NCBI GenBank assembly: GCA_963710495.1
Contig: CAVQAI010000009.1
Coordinates: 248,001-312,000 of the forward strand
DNA: 64,000 nt
Direction: 5' to 3'
Source: Bog-756 sp963710495
Lineage (GTDB): Bacteria > Actinomycetota > Acidimicrobiia > Acidimicrobiales > RAAP-2
Part shown: positions 25,449-36,254 of the stretch, in pieces
How positions within the stretch are numbered: the stretch's first letter is position 1
How the letters are laid out: each line of letters begins with the position of its first letter
Position numbers and translations under genes: made by a program
Notes under the pieces: generated by a model
What the model was told of the DNA's origin: nothing
The model's database searches: none
What the model saw: only the letters and a program-made list of their open reading frames with translations

Positions 25449-27173
25449 TCAGTTGTGGACGAGGCGCCACCACCAGGTGGGCTCGGGGATGGTGGACGCC
25501 AGTCGCAGCGTCACCGACTCGACCTGGGCGCCGAGCCGATAGGTGGTCGTCCCCACCTGGGTGCCGCCCCGACCGCCGGGCGCCACCGGCTCCACCCTCG
25601 TTGTCGCCGTGGCTCGCTGCCCGGGCCACCCGAGGAGCCAGGCCTGACCGGAGGCGACCACCGCCACCCGGTGCGGGTGGCCACCCCACACGGCGGTGAC
25701 CGCCCCGGCCGGCTGGCCGGAGCTGGTCAGCGGGAGGCGGACGACGCCGGCTTCAGCGGAGGACAGCAAACCCTCGACGGCCGGACGGGTGTAGCGGAAG
25801 GGATCCGGCACGGTCAGGTCGTTGAGCGGGATGGTGGTCGTAGGGGTGGATGGTCGCGGGGGCGCCGTCGTCGGGGGCGCCGTGGGAGGCGGCGCGGTGG
25901 GAGCCGGTGCGGTGGCCGGCGGTGGGGTGGGAGCGGGGGCGGCTCCGGACGCCGGTGGGACGGTGGTCGTGGTCGTCGTGGTCGGGGCGGTGGTCGGGGG
26001 CGTGGTCGGGGGCGGGGCCGGTGGGGCGGTCGTCGTGGTCGTGGTCGGAACGATGGGCGGAGGCACCGGCTGTCCGAGGACCGCGGCGAGCACCAGTACC
26101 GTCCGGCCGTCCACCACGCGGTCGGCAGCCAGCACCATGCATCCCCCGGCGTAGGAGGTGTAGCCCGACTTGACCCCGACCACCCCGTTCGAACCGATCT
26201 CGGTCACCAGGTTGTGGACCGTCCCCACCAGGGGGATGCTGATCGTGGTCATCCCCACGACCGCGGCGAAGGTGGGGTTGGCCATGCCGGCCGCGGCGAT
26301 CCGCAGGCAATCCGCGGCCGTGGAGACCGAATGGGGGTCGTAGCCACTGGCGTCGACGAAGTGCGTGGAGTCGGCACCGACCGAGGCAGCGGCGGCGTTC
26401 ATCTTGGCCACGAAGGCCGGTTCCGTTCCCGCATCCCAGACGGCCAGCGCGTAGGCGATGTCATTGGCCGACTGGGTGAGCAGCGCCTCGAGCATCTGAC
26501 GTTCCGTCAATGTCTCCCCGAGCTGGATGGGCACGGTGGACTGGTCGTTGTGGAGCTCGTTGTCGTATTCGGCGACGTCCCCGGGCGTGATGGTCACCGT
26601 GCCGCCGCCGCTTCCCGCCGCCACCGGATGGTCCTGCAGCACGACCAGCGCGTTCGTCATCTTGGTCAGCGATGCGATCGGGACGGACGGCTCCGGTCCC
26701 GACTGTGCGGCATAACCGAAGGCGGGAACCGAAATTGCCGCCTGCCCGCGGCCCGGCCAGGCAAGCGGCGGTGGCGCCCCCGACACCACCAGCGATATGG
26801 GGAGACCGGCCTGCACCCCGGGGTGGGGCAACGGTCGGTTGATCCGCTGGGCCGCCACCCAGCCGGCCGCGACGAGCACTACCACCACTGACACCACCCC
26901 GAGCGACCACACCAGCCGCCGGCGGGACCGATGACGGCGATCCCGTCGCGACAGGCGCGGTGTCTCGTGCGCCTCCTGTTCGGTGGCGACCTGTCGGGCT
27001 GCGACCTCTTCGGGCACCGGCGCCGGTGCGGCGCCGAGTGGGACCGTCGCGGCCGGCAACGCGGGGCCGGCTCCGTTCGATGCCAACGTCGCCGTTCCAC
27101 CCGGACCATCGGATACTCCCTCGGCCCTTGCGCCTTCGGTCGGCGACGATTCCCTGCCCGGTTCCTCTGCCAT
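25449..27173 (-). CDS. D-alanyl-D-alanine carboxypeptidase (S11 family) with Pro/Thr-rich linker
   Basis: This PBP-type enzyme trims the fifth residue of peptidoglycan stem peptides outside the membrane. The 574-residue protein has a long cytoplasmic tail (residues 1-85), one membrane segment (about 87-108) and the S11 domain with SLTK, SAND (the SxN motif) and KSG (GVKSGYTSYAGG). A roughly 80-residue low-complexity Pro/Thr/Ala linker (DNA about 25820-26070) then leads to a C-terminal domain of about 120 residues that I do not recognise. It lies 8 bp below ftsK. Confidence 0.88.
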   Translation of the reverse strand: MAEEPGRESSPTEGARAEGVSDGPGGTATLASNGAGPALPAATVPLGAAPAPVPEEVAARQVATEQEAHETPRLSRRDRRHRSRRRLVWSLGVVSVVVVLVAAGWVAAQRINRPLPHPGVQAGLPISLVVSGAPPPLAWPGRGQAAISVPAFGYAAQSGPEPSVPIASLTKMTNALVVLQDHPVAAGSGGGTVTITPGDVAEYDNELHNDQSTVPIQLGETLTERQMLEALLTQSANDIAYALAVWDAGTEPAFVAKMNAAAASVGADSTHFVDASGYDPHSVSTAADCLRIAAAGMANPTFAAVVGMTTISIPLVGTVHNLVTEIGSNGVVGVKSGYTSYAGGCMVLAADRVVDGRTVLVLAAVLGQPVPPPIVPTTTTTTAPPAPPPTTPPTTAPTTTTTTTVPPASGAAPAPTPPPATAPAPTAPPPTAPPTTAPPRPSTPTTTIPLNDLTVPDPFRYTRPAVEGLLSSAEAGVVRLPLTSSGQPAGAVTAVWGGHPHRVAVVASGQAWLLGWPGQRATATTRVEPVAPGGRGGTQVGTTTYRLGAQVESVTLRLASTIPEPTWWWRLVHN

Positions 27174-27181
27174 ACCTTCGC

Positions 27182-29812
27182 TCAGCGCGCGTCCAGCTCC
27201 TCGGGGGTCATGAGTACGGCGCGCGCCTTGGAGCCTTCCGACGGGCCCACCACGCCGCGGCGCTCCATGAGGTCCATCAGCCGGCCCGCCCGGGCGAACC
27301 CGACCCGGAGCTTTCGTTGCAACATCGACGTCGACCCGAGCTGGGATCGGACGACCAGCTCCATGGCTTGCTCGAGTAGGTCGTCGTCCCCGTCATCGTC
27401 GCCCGGGCGTGGTCCTCCGGCGGCCACGACCTCCTCGATGCCGGCCACCGTCTCCATGGGCCGTTGTCGCTGCCAGTGGGCGACGACCGCCCGGACTTCC
27501 TCCTCACTCACCCACGGGCCCTGGAGCCGCTGGGGATTCGACGACGAGGCCGCCAACAGCAGCAGGTCGCCCTTCCCGATCAATCGCTCGGCGCCGGGCT
27601 GGTCGAGGATGACCCGGCTGTCGGCCAGGGAGGAAACCGAGAAGGCCATCCGTGACGGAATGTTGGCCTTGATCACGCCGGTGATCACGTCGACCGACGG
27701 CCGCTGGGTGGCCAGCACCAGATGGATGCCGACCGCCCGCGCCATCTGGGCGATCCGGCAGACGGACTCCTCGACGTCCCGCGCCGCCACCATCATCAGA
27801 TCGTTCAGCTCGTCCACCACGACAACGATGTAGGGGAGCCGGTCGTAACGGGCCTCGGGCTCCTCGGACCTGTCATCATCGTCGACGGTGCCCCGCATCC
27901 GGAGTTGGTAGTCCTCTTCCTGCTCGGCCAAGTCACCCTCGTCCACGGCGACGTTGTAGCCGGTGATGTCACGCATCCCGACCTCGGCCAGAAGGTCGTA
28001 GCGGCGCTCCATTTCGGTCACGGCCCAGCTGAGGGCGTTGGCGGCCTTCTTCGGGTCGACCACCACTTGGGTGAGCAAGTGGGGCAGGCCGTTGTACTGC
28101 CCGAGCTCGACCCGCTTCGGGTCGACCAGGATCAGGCGGACCTGGTCGGGAGTGGCTCGGGTCAGGATCGACGTCAGCACCGAGTTGATGCACGAGGACT
28201 TCCCCGACCCGGTCGCCCCCGAGACGAGCACGTGAGGCATCTCGGCCAGGTTGACCATGACCGCCCGGCCGGCGATGTCCCGGCCGAGCGCCACCTCGAG
28301 CGGGTGCTGGGCCTTGCTCGCCTCGGGCGAGGCCAGGACGTCACCGAGAGCGACGAGCTGGCGGTGGCGGTTCGGCACCTCCACCCCGATGGCCGACTTG
28401 CCCGGGATGGGCGCCAGGATGCGGACGTCGGGGGAAGCCATGGCGTAGGCGATGTCCTTGGAGAGGGAGGTGACCCGGGCCACCTTGACCCCGGCGCCCA
28501 GCTCCAGTTCGTAGCGGGTGACGGACGGCCCGACCGTCCGCCCCACCAAGTGGGTGACCACACCGTGGGCGGCCAGGGCGTCCACCAGGGCGGCTCCCGC
28601 CGCATCCACCTCACCCTCGTCGACGGCTTGCGGCTTGGCCCGCTTCAACAGGTTGGCCGGCGGAAGCCGCCACTCCCCCACCGAAGGCCCGAGCCGCATC
28701 TCGAGCGGCGACCCCGGGCCTCCGCCGGCTGGGGCGGCGCCGTTCACGGCCAGGCGGGCCGGTTCCGCTTCGGCGTCGAGCCCGGTCCCGTCGTCGACGC
28801 CCTCGTCGTCATCCACGCTCTCCGCGCCGTCCAGGCTGTCGACGTCGTCCATGTCGCCTATGTCATCCATGTCGTCAACGTCGTCAATGTCGTCGGTCGC
28901 CACCAGGGGATCGTCTGCCGCCGTGTCGTCGACACCCTGGGCTGCCGGGCGAGGCGCGGCCACGGCTCGACCGAAGGGGTCGGTCGGGTGCTCGTCGTCG
29001 TCGTCGTCCGTATCGACCGAAGCCGATTCGTCCTCGGTCTCCGGGTCACCCATGGCGGCGGCCGCACACCACCGGGCGGCTCGCACCACCGTCCCGGCCG
29101 CGGCGCTCACCGAAATCCCGGTGAACACCACCATGGCCACCACCAAGAGCGCCAGCAGCACCACGGCCGCCCCGAAACCCCCGAGGGTGGAGCCCAGGGG
29201 ATCGGCGACCACGGCGCCCACCCAACCGCCGGCGGCGGAGAGCGCTGACGTCGACGCCCCCAGGCGGGGTGAGCCGCCGGCCAGGGCGGCCAGGCCGGCC
29301 ACGGCCAACAGGGTCAGAGATGCTCCGATGACGGCTCGAGCGGGTTCCGCACCCTGACGGGGCTCGTCCTCACCGCCGCGGCGCCCGGCCAGGAGGAGAA
29401 GGCCGACGCCGGCGGCGACGGGCGGGACGAGGAACCGGCTCCATCCGAGCAGGTCACCGACGCCGACACGTGCGCCGTGGCCGGCGGGTCCGAGGGAGCC
29501 GCCGTAGAAGGCCACTGCGGCGAGCAGTCCGGCCGTGACCAACACCACACCCCAGAGGTCCGTGGCATGCCCGGCCAGTACGCCCCACATGGCGCCCAGT
29601 AGGCCCGATCCGTCTCGACCGGAGCGTCGTGCGGCGGTCGGACGGCGACCCCCCCGCCGCCGGGCGGGGGCAGATCTACGTGAGCGGGAGCGAGACGTAG
29701 GCGTCGATCTTCCCTTCGACCGCGAAGCCCCGGATCGCCCCGCCGGACGCTTGGTGGCGGTCGTCACAGTGCCGTCCAGGTTACTCCCCACTCGTCGTGT
29801 TCTTGGGGACAC
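27182..29812 (-). CDS. ftsK: FtsK/SpoIIIE DNA translocase
   Basis: FtsK pumps chromosomal DNA through the closing septum. The 876-residue protein has a basic N-terminus and four or so membrane segments in the first 260 residues. A linker rich in Asp (DDVDDMDD-type runs, DNA about 28770-28900) follows, then the motor with Walker A GATGSGKSS, Walker B ILVDPK/VVVVDEL, and a C-terminal winged-helix gamma domain (STSMLQRKLRVGFARAGRL) that reads KOPS sequences. The GTG at 29812 is used. The gene stands between rnj and a carboxypeptidase gene. Confidence 0.95.
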   Translation of the reverse strand: MSPRTRRVGSNLDGTVTTATKRPAGRSGASRSKGRSTPTSRSRSRRSAPARRRGGRRPTAARRSGRDGSGLLGAMWGVLAGHATDLWGVVLVTAGLLAAVAFYGGSLGPAGHGARVGVGDLLGWSRFLVPPVAAGVGLLLLAGRRGGEDEPRQGAEPARAVIGASLTLLAVAGLAALAGGSPRLGASTSALSAAGGWVGAVVADPLGSTLGGFGAAVVLLALLVVAMVVFTGISVSAAAGTVVRAARWCAAAAMGDPETEDESASVDTDDDDDEHPTDPFGRAVAAPRPAAQGVDDTAADDPLVATDDIDDVDDMDDIGDMDDVDSLDGAESVDDDEGVDDGTGLDAEAEPARLAVNGAAPAGGGPGSPLEMRLGPSVGEWRLPPANLLKRAKPQAVDEGEVDAAGAALVDALAAHGVVTHLVGRTVGPSVTRYELELGAGVKVARVTSLSKDIAYAMASPDVRILAPIPGKSAIGVEVPNRHRQLVALGDVLASPEASKAQHPLEVALGRDIAGRAVMVNLAEMPHVLVSGATGSGKSSCINSVLTSILTRATPDQVRLILVDPKRVELGQYNGLPHLLTQVVVDPKKAANALSWAVTEMERRYDLLAEVGMRDITGYNVAVDEGDLAEQEEDYQLRMRGTVDDDDRSEEPEARYDRLPYIVVVVDELNDLMMVAARDVEESVCRIAQMARAVGIHLVLATQRPSVDVITGVIKANIPSRMAFSVSSLADSRVILDQPGAERLIGKGDLLLLAASSSNPQRLQGPWVSEEEVRAVVAHWQRQRPMETVAGIEEVVAAGGPRPGDDDGDDDLLEQAMELVVRSQLGSTSMLQRKLRVGFARAGRLMDLMERRGVVGPSEGSKARAVLMTPEELDAR

Positions 29813-29854
29813 CGGGGGTGGTCGTGCCGCTGACCAGGCATCACCGATGGGTGG

Positions 29855-31759
29855 TCAGACCGTGACGATCACCGGGACGATCATCGGCCGCTGGCGGGTG
29901 CGGTCGCCGACCAGGCGCCCGAGCGCCCGGCGGGCCACCCGGTTGAGGGTCTCATGGTCGTTGGTGCCGGTCGCCAACGCCTCCTCCAGCGCCTTGGTGA
30001 CGTGGATCCGGGCCTCGTCCAGGAGAGCCTCGGTGTCGCTGTCGGACGCCCAGCCGCGGGTGACGATCTGGGGGATCCCGACCACTTCCCCACGCTTGAG
30101 GTCAACGGTGGCCACGGCCATGACCACACCCTCCTCGGCCAGGACCATCCGGTCCCGGAGCACGCCGTGGCCGATGTCCCCCACCGAGCTGCCGTCGACG
30201 AAGAGATAGCCACCGGGCACGGTCCCGTCCCGGTGCAGTCCGGACCCGTCCAGCCGCACCGCGTCCCCGTCCTCGCACAGGAGCACGTGGTCCTCGGGAA
30301 TGCCCATGGAGGTGGCCAACCGGACGTGATTGGCCATGTGCCGGTACTCCCCGTGCACCGGGATGAAGAATTCGGGCCGGGTCACCGAGAGCAGCATGCC
30401 CAGCTCGCCGCGGCGGGCGTGGCCGCTCACGTGCACGGACTCCACCCCCGAGTGGATCACCTCGACGCCATGCTTGTGCAGCGTGTCGATCACCCGCCCC
30501 ACCGACCACTCGTTGCCCGGGATGGGATGGGCGCTGATCACCACGACATCGTTCTCCTGCAGGCGGAAGAAGCGGTTCTCGCCGGTGGAGAGGCGTGACA
30601 GAGCCGACATCGGCTCGCCCTGAGAGCCGGTCGAGATCACGCACACCTGGCCGGGCTCGAGCCCGTCGATCTCCTCGATGTCGACCAGGGTCTGGTCGGG
30701 GATGTGAAGAAGGCCGAGCCGGCGGGCCAGGGCCACGTTCTTCTGCATGGACCGGCCGAGGGTGGCCACCGAGCGGCCGGTGGCCACGGCCGCGTCGGCC
30801 ACCTGTTGGACCCGATGGATGTGGCTGGCAAAGCAGGTCACAACGAACCGACGATCGGGCCGGGCCAGGAAGACCTTGCGCAGCGTCTCCCCCACGGTCG
30901 ACTCCGAGGCGGTGAATCCGGGCTCTTCGGCGTTGGTTGAGTCCGACATGAGGAGGCGGATGCCTTCCTCGGCGGCGAGGGCGCCCATCCGGGCCAGGTC
31001 GGTCCGTCGCCCGTCCACCGGGTGGAGGTCCAGCTTGAAGTCGCCCGAATGGAGGATCACGCCCTGGGGGGTGTGAAAGGCGGTGGCGAAGGCGTGCGGG
31101 ACCGAGTGGGTGACCGGGATGAACTCGACGTCACAGGGACCGATCCGCCGGCGGGCGCCGTCGGGGACGGCTATGAACTGGGCCCGGTCGCTGTTTCCCG
31201 CCTCGTCCACCCGGTTGCGGGCCAGAGCCAGGGTGAGTTCGGAGCCGTAAACCGGCACCGGGAAGTCGCGCAGGAGAAAGGCCAGCCCACCGGTGTGGTC
31301 CTCGTGGCCGTGGGTGAGGATGACCCCATCGACGCGCTCGGAGTTGTCGCGCAGGTAGGTGAAGTCGGGAAGCACCAGGTCGACCCCGGGCATGTCGGGG
31401 TCGGGGAACATGATTCCCACGTCGAGGACGAGGATGCGGCCGTCGACCTCGATGCAGGCGCAGTTACGACCGATCTCTCCCAGCCCGCCCAAAAAGACGA
31501 TCCGGACCGGCGCCGGGCGGCGGGCCCTCGCGCCGCGGCCCTCGGCTGTATCAGCGGGCGGGGCCTGCCCTCCTGCCGACCGGGCCTTCCCTCCCGTGGA
31601 CGGGGCCTTCCCTCCGCCGACGGGACTCCCCCGGGCCGGGGCCTTCCCTCGGGCGGACGGGGTTTTCGCACCGGCAGTTGTGGCCTTCCCACCGGCGGCT
31701 CTGGCGCTGCTTGCCGACGAGCGCCGCCTCGTCCGTCCGGTGCGCCCGGAGTCAGGCAA
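29855..31759 (-). CDS. rnj: Ribonuclease J
   Basis: RNase J is a metallo-beta-lactamase-fold 5'-to-3' exonuclease and endonuclease of mRNA decay and rRNA maturation. The 634-residue protein has an N-terminal Gly/Lys/Ala-rich tail of about 80 residues with GGKA(P/R)-type repeats. The core follows, with FLGGLGEIGRN, the metal-binding HGHEDHTGG, DSTNAEEPG, GSQGEPMSAL and PVHGEYRH motifs. Basic N-terminal tails are known in some actinobacterial RNase J. A TTG at 31759, overlapping the dapA stop, is the likely start. pnp, another RNA-decay enzyme, lies further up the block. Confidence 0.94.
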   Translation of the reverse strand: MPDSGRTGRTRRRSSASSARAAGGKATTAGAKTPSARGKAPARGSPVGGGKAPSTGGKARSAGGQAPPADTAEGRGARARRPAPVRIVFLGGLGEIGRNCACIEVDGRILVLDVGIMFPDPDMPGVDLVLPDFTYLRDNSERVDGVILTHGHEDHTGGLAFLLRDFPVPVYGSELTLALARNRVDEAGNSDRAQFIAVPDGARRRIGPCDVEFIPVTHSVPHAFATAFHTPQGVILHSGDFKLDLHPVDGRRTDLARMGALAAEEGIRLLMSDSTNAEEPGFTASESTVGETLRKVFLARPDRRFVVTCFASHIHRVQQVADAAVATGRSVATLGRSMQKNVALARRLGLLHIPDQTLVDIEEIDGLEPGQVCVISTGSQGEPMSALSRLSTGENRFFRLQENDVVVISAHPIPGNEWSVGRVIDTLHKHGVEVIHSGVESVHVSGHARRGELGMLLSVTRPEFFIPVHGEYRHMANHVRLATSMGIPEDHVLLCEDGDAVRLDGSGLHRDGTVPGGYLFVDGSSVGDIGHGVLRDRMVLAEEGVVMAVATVDLKRGEVVGIPQIVTRGWASDSDTEALLDEARIHVTKALEEALATGTNDHETLNRVARRALGRLVGDRTRQRPMIVPVIVTV

Positions 31760-32669
31760 CCGACTGGGCTGTCGGGTGCATCACGCCGGCCCGGGAGATG
31801 ACCGCCGCCGCCAGCTCGTCGAGCGACGACGGTGCGGGCGGGTGGGGAAGGCGGCACTGCCCCACGGCCAGGCCCAGGGCACGGCAGGCGGCCTTCGCCG
31901 GGATCGGGTTGGGGAATTCGTCGCTGGCCTCGAAACGGTAGGACTCGCCCAGCCGCTGGTTGATCACCATGGCCCGCTCGACCTCTCCGGAGCGGTACGC
32001 GCCGATCATGTCGGCGAAGAGCGTGCCCGCCCAGTGCGACGCCACGCTGACGATCCCGGCGCCACCCACGGCCAGGAACGGCAGGGTGAGGGGGTCGTCG
32101 CCGCAGTAGACGTCGAACCCGTCGGGGCTCTCGGCCACGACGACCGCAGCGGTGGCCGGATCGCCGGTCGAGTCCTTGACCGCCAGGATGTTCGGGACCT
32201 CGCGGGCCAGCTCCAAGGTCAGCGCCCCACCGATGCGCCTCCCGGTCCGGACCGGGATGTCGTAGAGCACCACCGGTAGGTCGGTGGCCGCCGCCACCGC
32301 CCGGAAGTGGGCCGACAGGCCCGCCGCCGAGGGTCGGTTGTAGTAGGGCGTGACCACCAGGACGCCTGCCGCTCCGGCCGAGGCTGCTTCTCTGGTCACC
32401 GTTACGGAGTGGGCGGTGTCGTTGGTGCCGGTGGAGGCGATGACCGGTATGTCGACGGCGCCGGCCACGGCCCGCACCAGCTCCATGCGCTCGACGTCGG
32501 TAAGGACCGGGCCCTCCCCGGTCGTCCCGGCCACCACCAGACCTTCCGTTCCGGTGGCCACCAGGTGATGGGCCAAGCGGGCGGCGGCTTCGAGGTCGAC
32601 AGCGCCGTCCCCGTCGAAAGGTGTGACCATGGCGGTCACCACGGACCCGAACCGCGGCACCTGGCTCAA
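31752..32669 (-). CDS. dapA: DapA, 4-hydroxy-tetrahydrodipicolinate synthase
   Basis: DapA condenses pyruvate with aspartate semialdehyde, the first committed step to lysine and diaminopimelate. The product is 305 residues, a class I aldolase barrel, with AGTTGEGPVLTDVE near the N-terminus, VVTPYYNRPS and the Schiff-base lysine in ILAVKDSTGDP. It overlaps rnj at its 3' end. The 106-bp space above it separates it from the ferritin-like gene. Confidence 0.94.
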   Translation of the reverse strand: MSQVPRFGSVVTAMVTPFDGDGAVDLEAAARLAHHLVATGTEGLVVAGTTGEGPVLTDVERMELVRAVAGAVDIPVIASTGTNDTAHSVTVTREAASAGAAGVLVVTPYYNRPSAAGLSAHFRAVAAATDLPVVLYDIPVRTGRRIGGALTLELAREVPNILAVKDSTGDPATAAVVVAESPDGFDVYCGDDPLTLPFLAVGGAGIVSVASHWAGTLFADMIGAYRSGEVERAMVINQRLGESYRFEASDEFPNPIPAKAACRALGLAVGQCRLPHPPAPSSLDELAAAVISRAGVMHPTAQSVA

Positions 32670-32775
32670 CCCCTCGTCGGACTGGAGTTCGTGGGGTGGT
32701 CCACGACGACGCAGGTTATCAGCCGTCGCCTCCCAGCCCGCGGCGCACGGGGCGCCGCCGTGCCCGCAGAAGCGT

Positions 32776-33905
<1,130 letters not shown>

Positions 33906-33909
<4 letters not shown>

Positions 33910-34760
33910 CGCGTTCCTTCCTTTGCACGATCGGTTCGGGTGGGTCTGGCGGAATGGGTGGATTGGGCGGGATCGGTGGGTTGGGCCGGATCGGTGTCGA
34001 TCGGGCCGGATCGAAACGGGGTGATGTCGATGGCCGGCCCGGCGTCGGTGGCGTGCAGGGCTCGGATGCCAGGCACCACGAATTGCTGGACCAAGCGCCG
34101 GGCCATGGCCGGCCGCGTGAGATCCATGCACAGCGAGGGAGCGATGGCATAGGAAAGCACGATGCGGGTGGCCCATTCGGCCACCCGCCCTGCCTCGGGT
34201 GGGCTCATCCAGCGGGAAAGGAAGGGAGCCGCGAACCGGGAGGCGGTCGCCAGCAGCCGGTCGGACTCATCGAAGGCCAGGTGGCCGAGGACCATCTCGG
34301 GCTCGTGCTCCACCAAGTACGCCAGCGCCCGGTGGCCGCGGATCCGGGTAGACGCCTCCACGATGCCACCCACCAACGCTTCGGTGAGGTCCGGGGCCTC
34401 GCCGAGCCGGACACCGAGCGCCGAGAACAACCGGGCCATCTCGGTGTCGACGACGGCCGACAGCAACTCCTCGCGCCCACCGGGGAAGACGCGGTAGATG
34501 GTGGCCCGGGACACCCCGGCCTGGCGGGCGATGTCGTCCACCGTGGTCTTGGACGCGCCGTGCCGGGCCAAGCACTCGAGTGTGGCGTCGACGATCCGCA
34601 CCCGGTGCAGAGAGACACGTTGCGGAGAGACACGTTCCGACGGGACACGTTGCCGGGATCCGAAGCCGCGGTCTTTGGGAACCGGATGGACGGTGTCGGC
34701 GGCGTCGGCGGTGTCGATCTCCCCGTCCATCACACGCAGGGCGGCAGCTCGCGCGACCAT
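33906..34760 (-). CDS. TetR-family regulator 1
   Basis: A 284-residue TetR protein, longer than usual. The helix-turn-helix (IVDATLECLARHGASKTTVDDIA, SRATIYRVFPGG) begins only at about residue 55, after a tail with RVS-type repeats. The C-terminus has a Thr/Pro/Asp-rich tail. It overlaps the TetR 2 gene above and the diiron gene below, both by ATGA, so all three are probably one transcript. Ligand unknown. The tail repeats come from imperfect 15-bp DNA repeats at about 34608-34655. Confidence 0.85.
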
Positions 34761-35377
34761 CAGTGAAACGTTAGGTCGGAATTTGTCTCATTGTCAACGG
34801 CCCGGGTGGGGTCGGTGACCACGCCGGCCAGGAGCTCGGCTTGCACCAGCTGGGCCACCTGGTCGGGGTCATCGAGGTCCCACCGGCCCGGCGCCGACAT
34901 GTAGGAGAGCACCATGCGAGCCAGGAAGTCGGCCGCCTCCTCGAGGTCGACCCCGGGCGCCACCCCGCGGTCTCGGAGGAACGGAATGAGGAACTCGGCG
35001 ATTCCCCCCCGGATGCGGATGCTCTCGAACGTGAGCGCGGGCAGCAGCTTCTCCGGCTCGGTCTGCATCACCCGTTGGAGGACTTCGTGCTCCACGATGG
35101 AGCGGTGGGCGAACATGATCCCGCGCTCCATCACCTCTTCCAGGCTCCCGGCGTCATGCACCTGTTCGTAGAGGCGGGCGAAGAATTCCAGTGTGGCCCA
35201 CGCCACCACGGCGTTGATGAGTTCCTGGCGCCCGCCCGGGAAGGCGCGGTACACGGTGGCCCGGGACACCTCGGCTTGGCGGGCGGCGTCCTCGATGGTC
35301 GTCTTGGCAATCCCTTTGCGGGCCACACAGGCGTAGGCGGCCTCGATGATCCGCTGGCGGGGATCGTCGCCCGGCAC
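34760..35377 (-). CDS. TetR-family regulator 2
   Basis: A 205-residue TetR protein with a helix-turn-helix in RIIEAAYACVARKGIAKTTIEDAA and SRATVYRAFPGG, very similar to the same region of TetR 1 downstream, so the pair looks like a duplication. The ligand-binding part differs. Its stop overlaps the TetR 1 start. It lies just 8 bp below the dapB stop, so it may share the dapB transcript or start on its own; no operator was identified. Confidence 0.88.
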   Translation of the reverse strand: MPGDDPRQRIIEAAYACVARKGIAKTTIEDAARQAEVSRATVYRAFPGGRQELINAVVAWATLEFFARLYEQVHDAGSLEEVMERGIMFAHRSIVEHEVLQRVMQTEPEKLLPALTFESIRIRGGIAEFLIPFLRDRGVAPGVDLEEAADFLARMVLSYMSAPGRWDLDDPDQVAQLVQAELLAGVVTDPTRAVDNETNSDLTFH

Positions 35378-35385
35378 CTGTCTCC

Positions 35386-36195
35386 CTACAGGCCCAGCAG
35401 GGGCTCGATCCCGACCGTCAGCCCGGGGCGGGCGGGAACCTCCCGGACGGCCAGGATCACACCGTCCATGAAGGACGAGCGGTCATAGGAATCGTGCCGG
35501 ATGGTCAGGCTCTGACCTACGGCGCCGAGGATGATCTCCTGATGAGCGACGAGCCCGGGGAGCCGGACCGAATGGATGCGCACCCCGATCGGCCCGGCCC
35601 CGCCGCGGCTATCCGGCAGCGAGGTCGTCGTCGTCCGATCGGGCGGGAAGGGCCCCGTCGAGGTGCGGGCGGCGGCCATCCGCTCGGCCGTCAGTAATGC
35701 AGTGCCCGATGGCGCGTCCAGCTTGCCGTCATGGTGGAGCTCGATGATCTCGGCGCCGTCGAACCACGGCGCGGCCAACTCGGCGAAACGCATCATGAGC
35801 ACGGCGCCGATGGCGAAATTCGGCGCCAGCACGCAGTTGGGCGTGCCTGCTTCGGGGCCACCGAACCGAGAGGCCAGACGATCGAGATCCTCCTTGCTGA
35901 AGCCGGTGGTCCCGACGACGGCGTGGATCCCGTGCTCGGCGCAGAAATCGAGCGTGCTCCGGGCGGCGTCGATACGGGTGAAGTCCACCACCACGTCGGT
36001 CGCCGCCGATGTCAGGTCGTCGAGCTTGCCGCTGACGACGAGAACGCCGGCCGGTGCATCGACCAACTCGGCGAGATCGGATCCCTCGAAACCGATGTCG
36101 ACCGCAGCCACCAGGTCGAGGTCGGCCTCGGCGAGCACGGCCCGACAGACTTCACGACCCATCTTGCCGCCGGCTCCGACCACCGCCACGCGCAT
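35386..36195 (-). CDS. dapB: DapB, 4-hydroxy-tetrahydrodipicolinate reductase
   Basis: DapB reduces the DapA product with NAD(P)H. The 269-residue product begins MRVAVVGAGGKMGREV, the Rossmann dinucleotide loop, and contains VVGTTGFSKEDL, APNFAIGAVLMMRFA and the catalytic ELHHDGKLDAPSGTA motif. The ATG at 36195 is preferred over the GTG at 36204 because the GGGTGG lies at a normal distance. It lies below the M16 peptidase gene in a conserved actinobacterial order. Confidence 0.94.
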   Translation of the reverse strand: MRVAVVGAGGKMGREVCRAVLAEADLDLVAAVDIGFEGSDLAELVDAPAGVLVVSGKLDDLTSAATDVVVDFTRIDAARSTLDFCAEHGIHAVVGTTGFSKEDLDRLASRFGGPEAGTPNCVLAPNFAIGAVLMMRFAELAAPWFDGAEIIELHHDGKLDAPSGTALLTAERMAAARTSTGPFPPDRTTTTSLPDSRGGAGPIGVRIHSVRLPGLVAHQEIILGAVGQSLTIRHDSYDRSSFMDGVILAVREVPARPGLTVGIEPLLGL

Positions 36196-36254
36196 GGCGG
36201 CCACCCTACCGTCGGCCGCCGGCCGCGCTGGCCATGCCGCCCCGGCGGAGGGGC

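Noticed and set aside
25820..26070. Plus-strand Gly/Val-rich frames opposite the carboxypeptidase linker
   Set aside because: They arise from the Pro/Thr-rich linker read backwards and carry no start or family signal.
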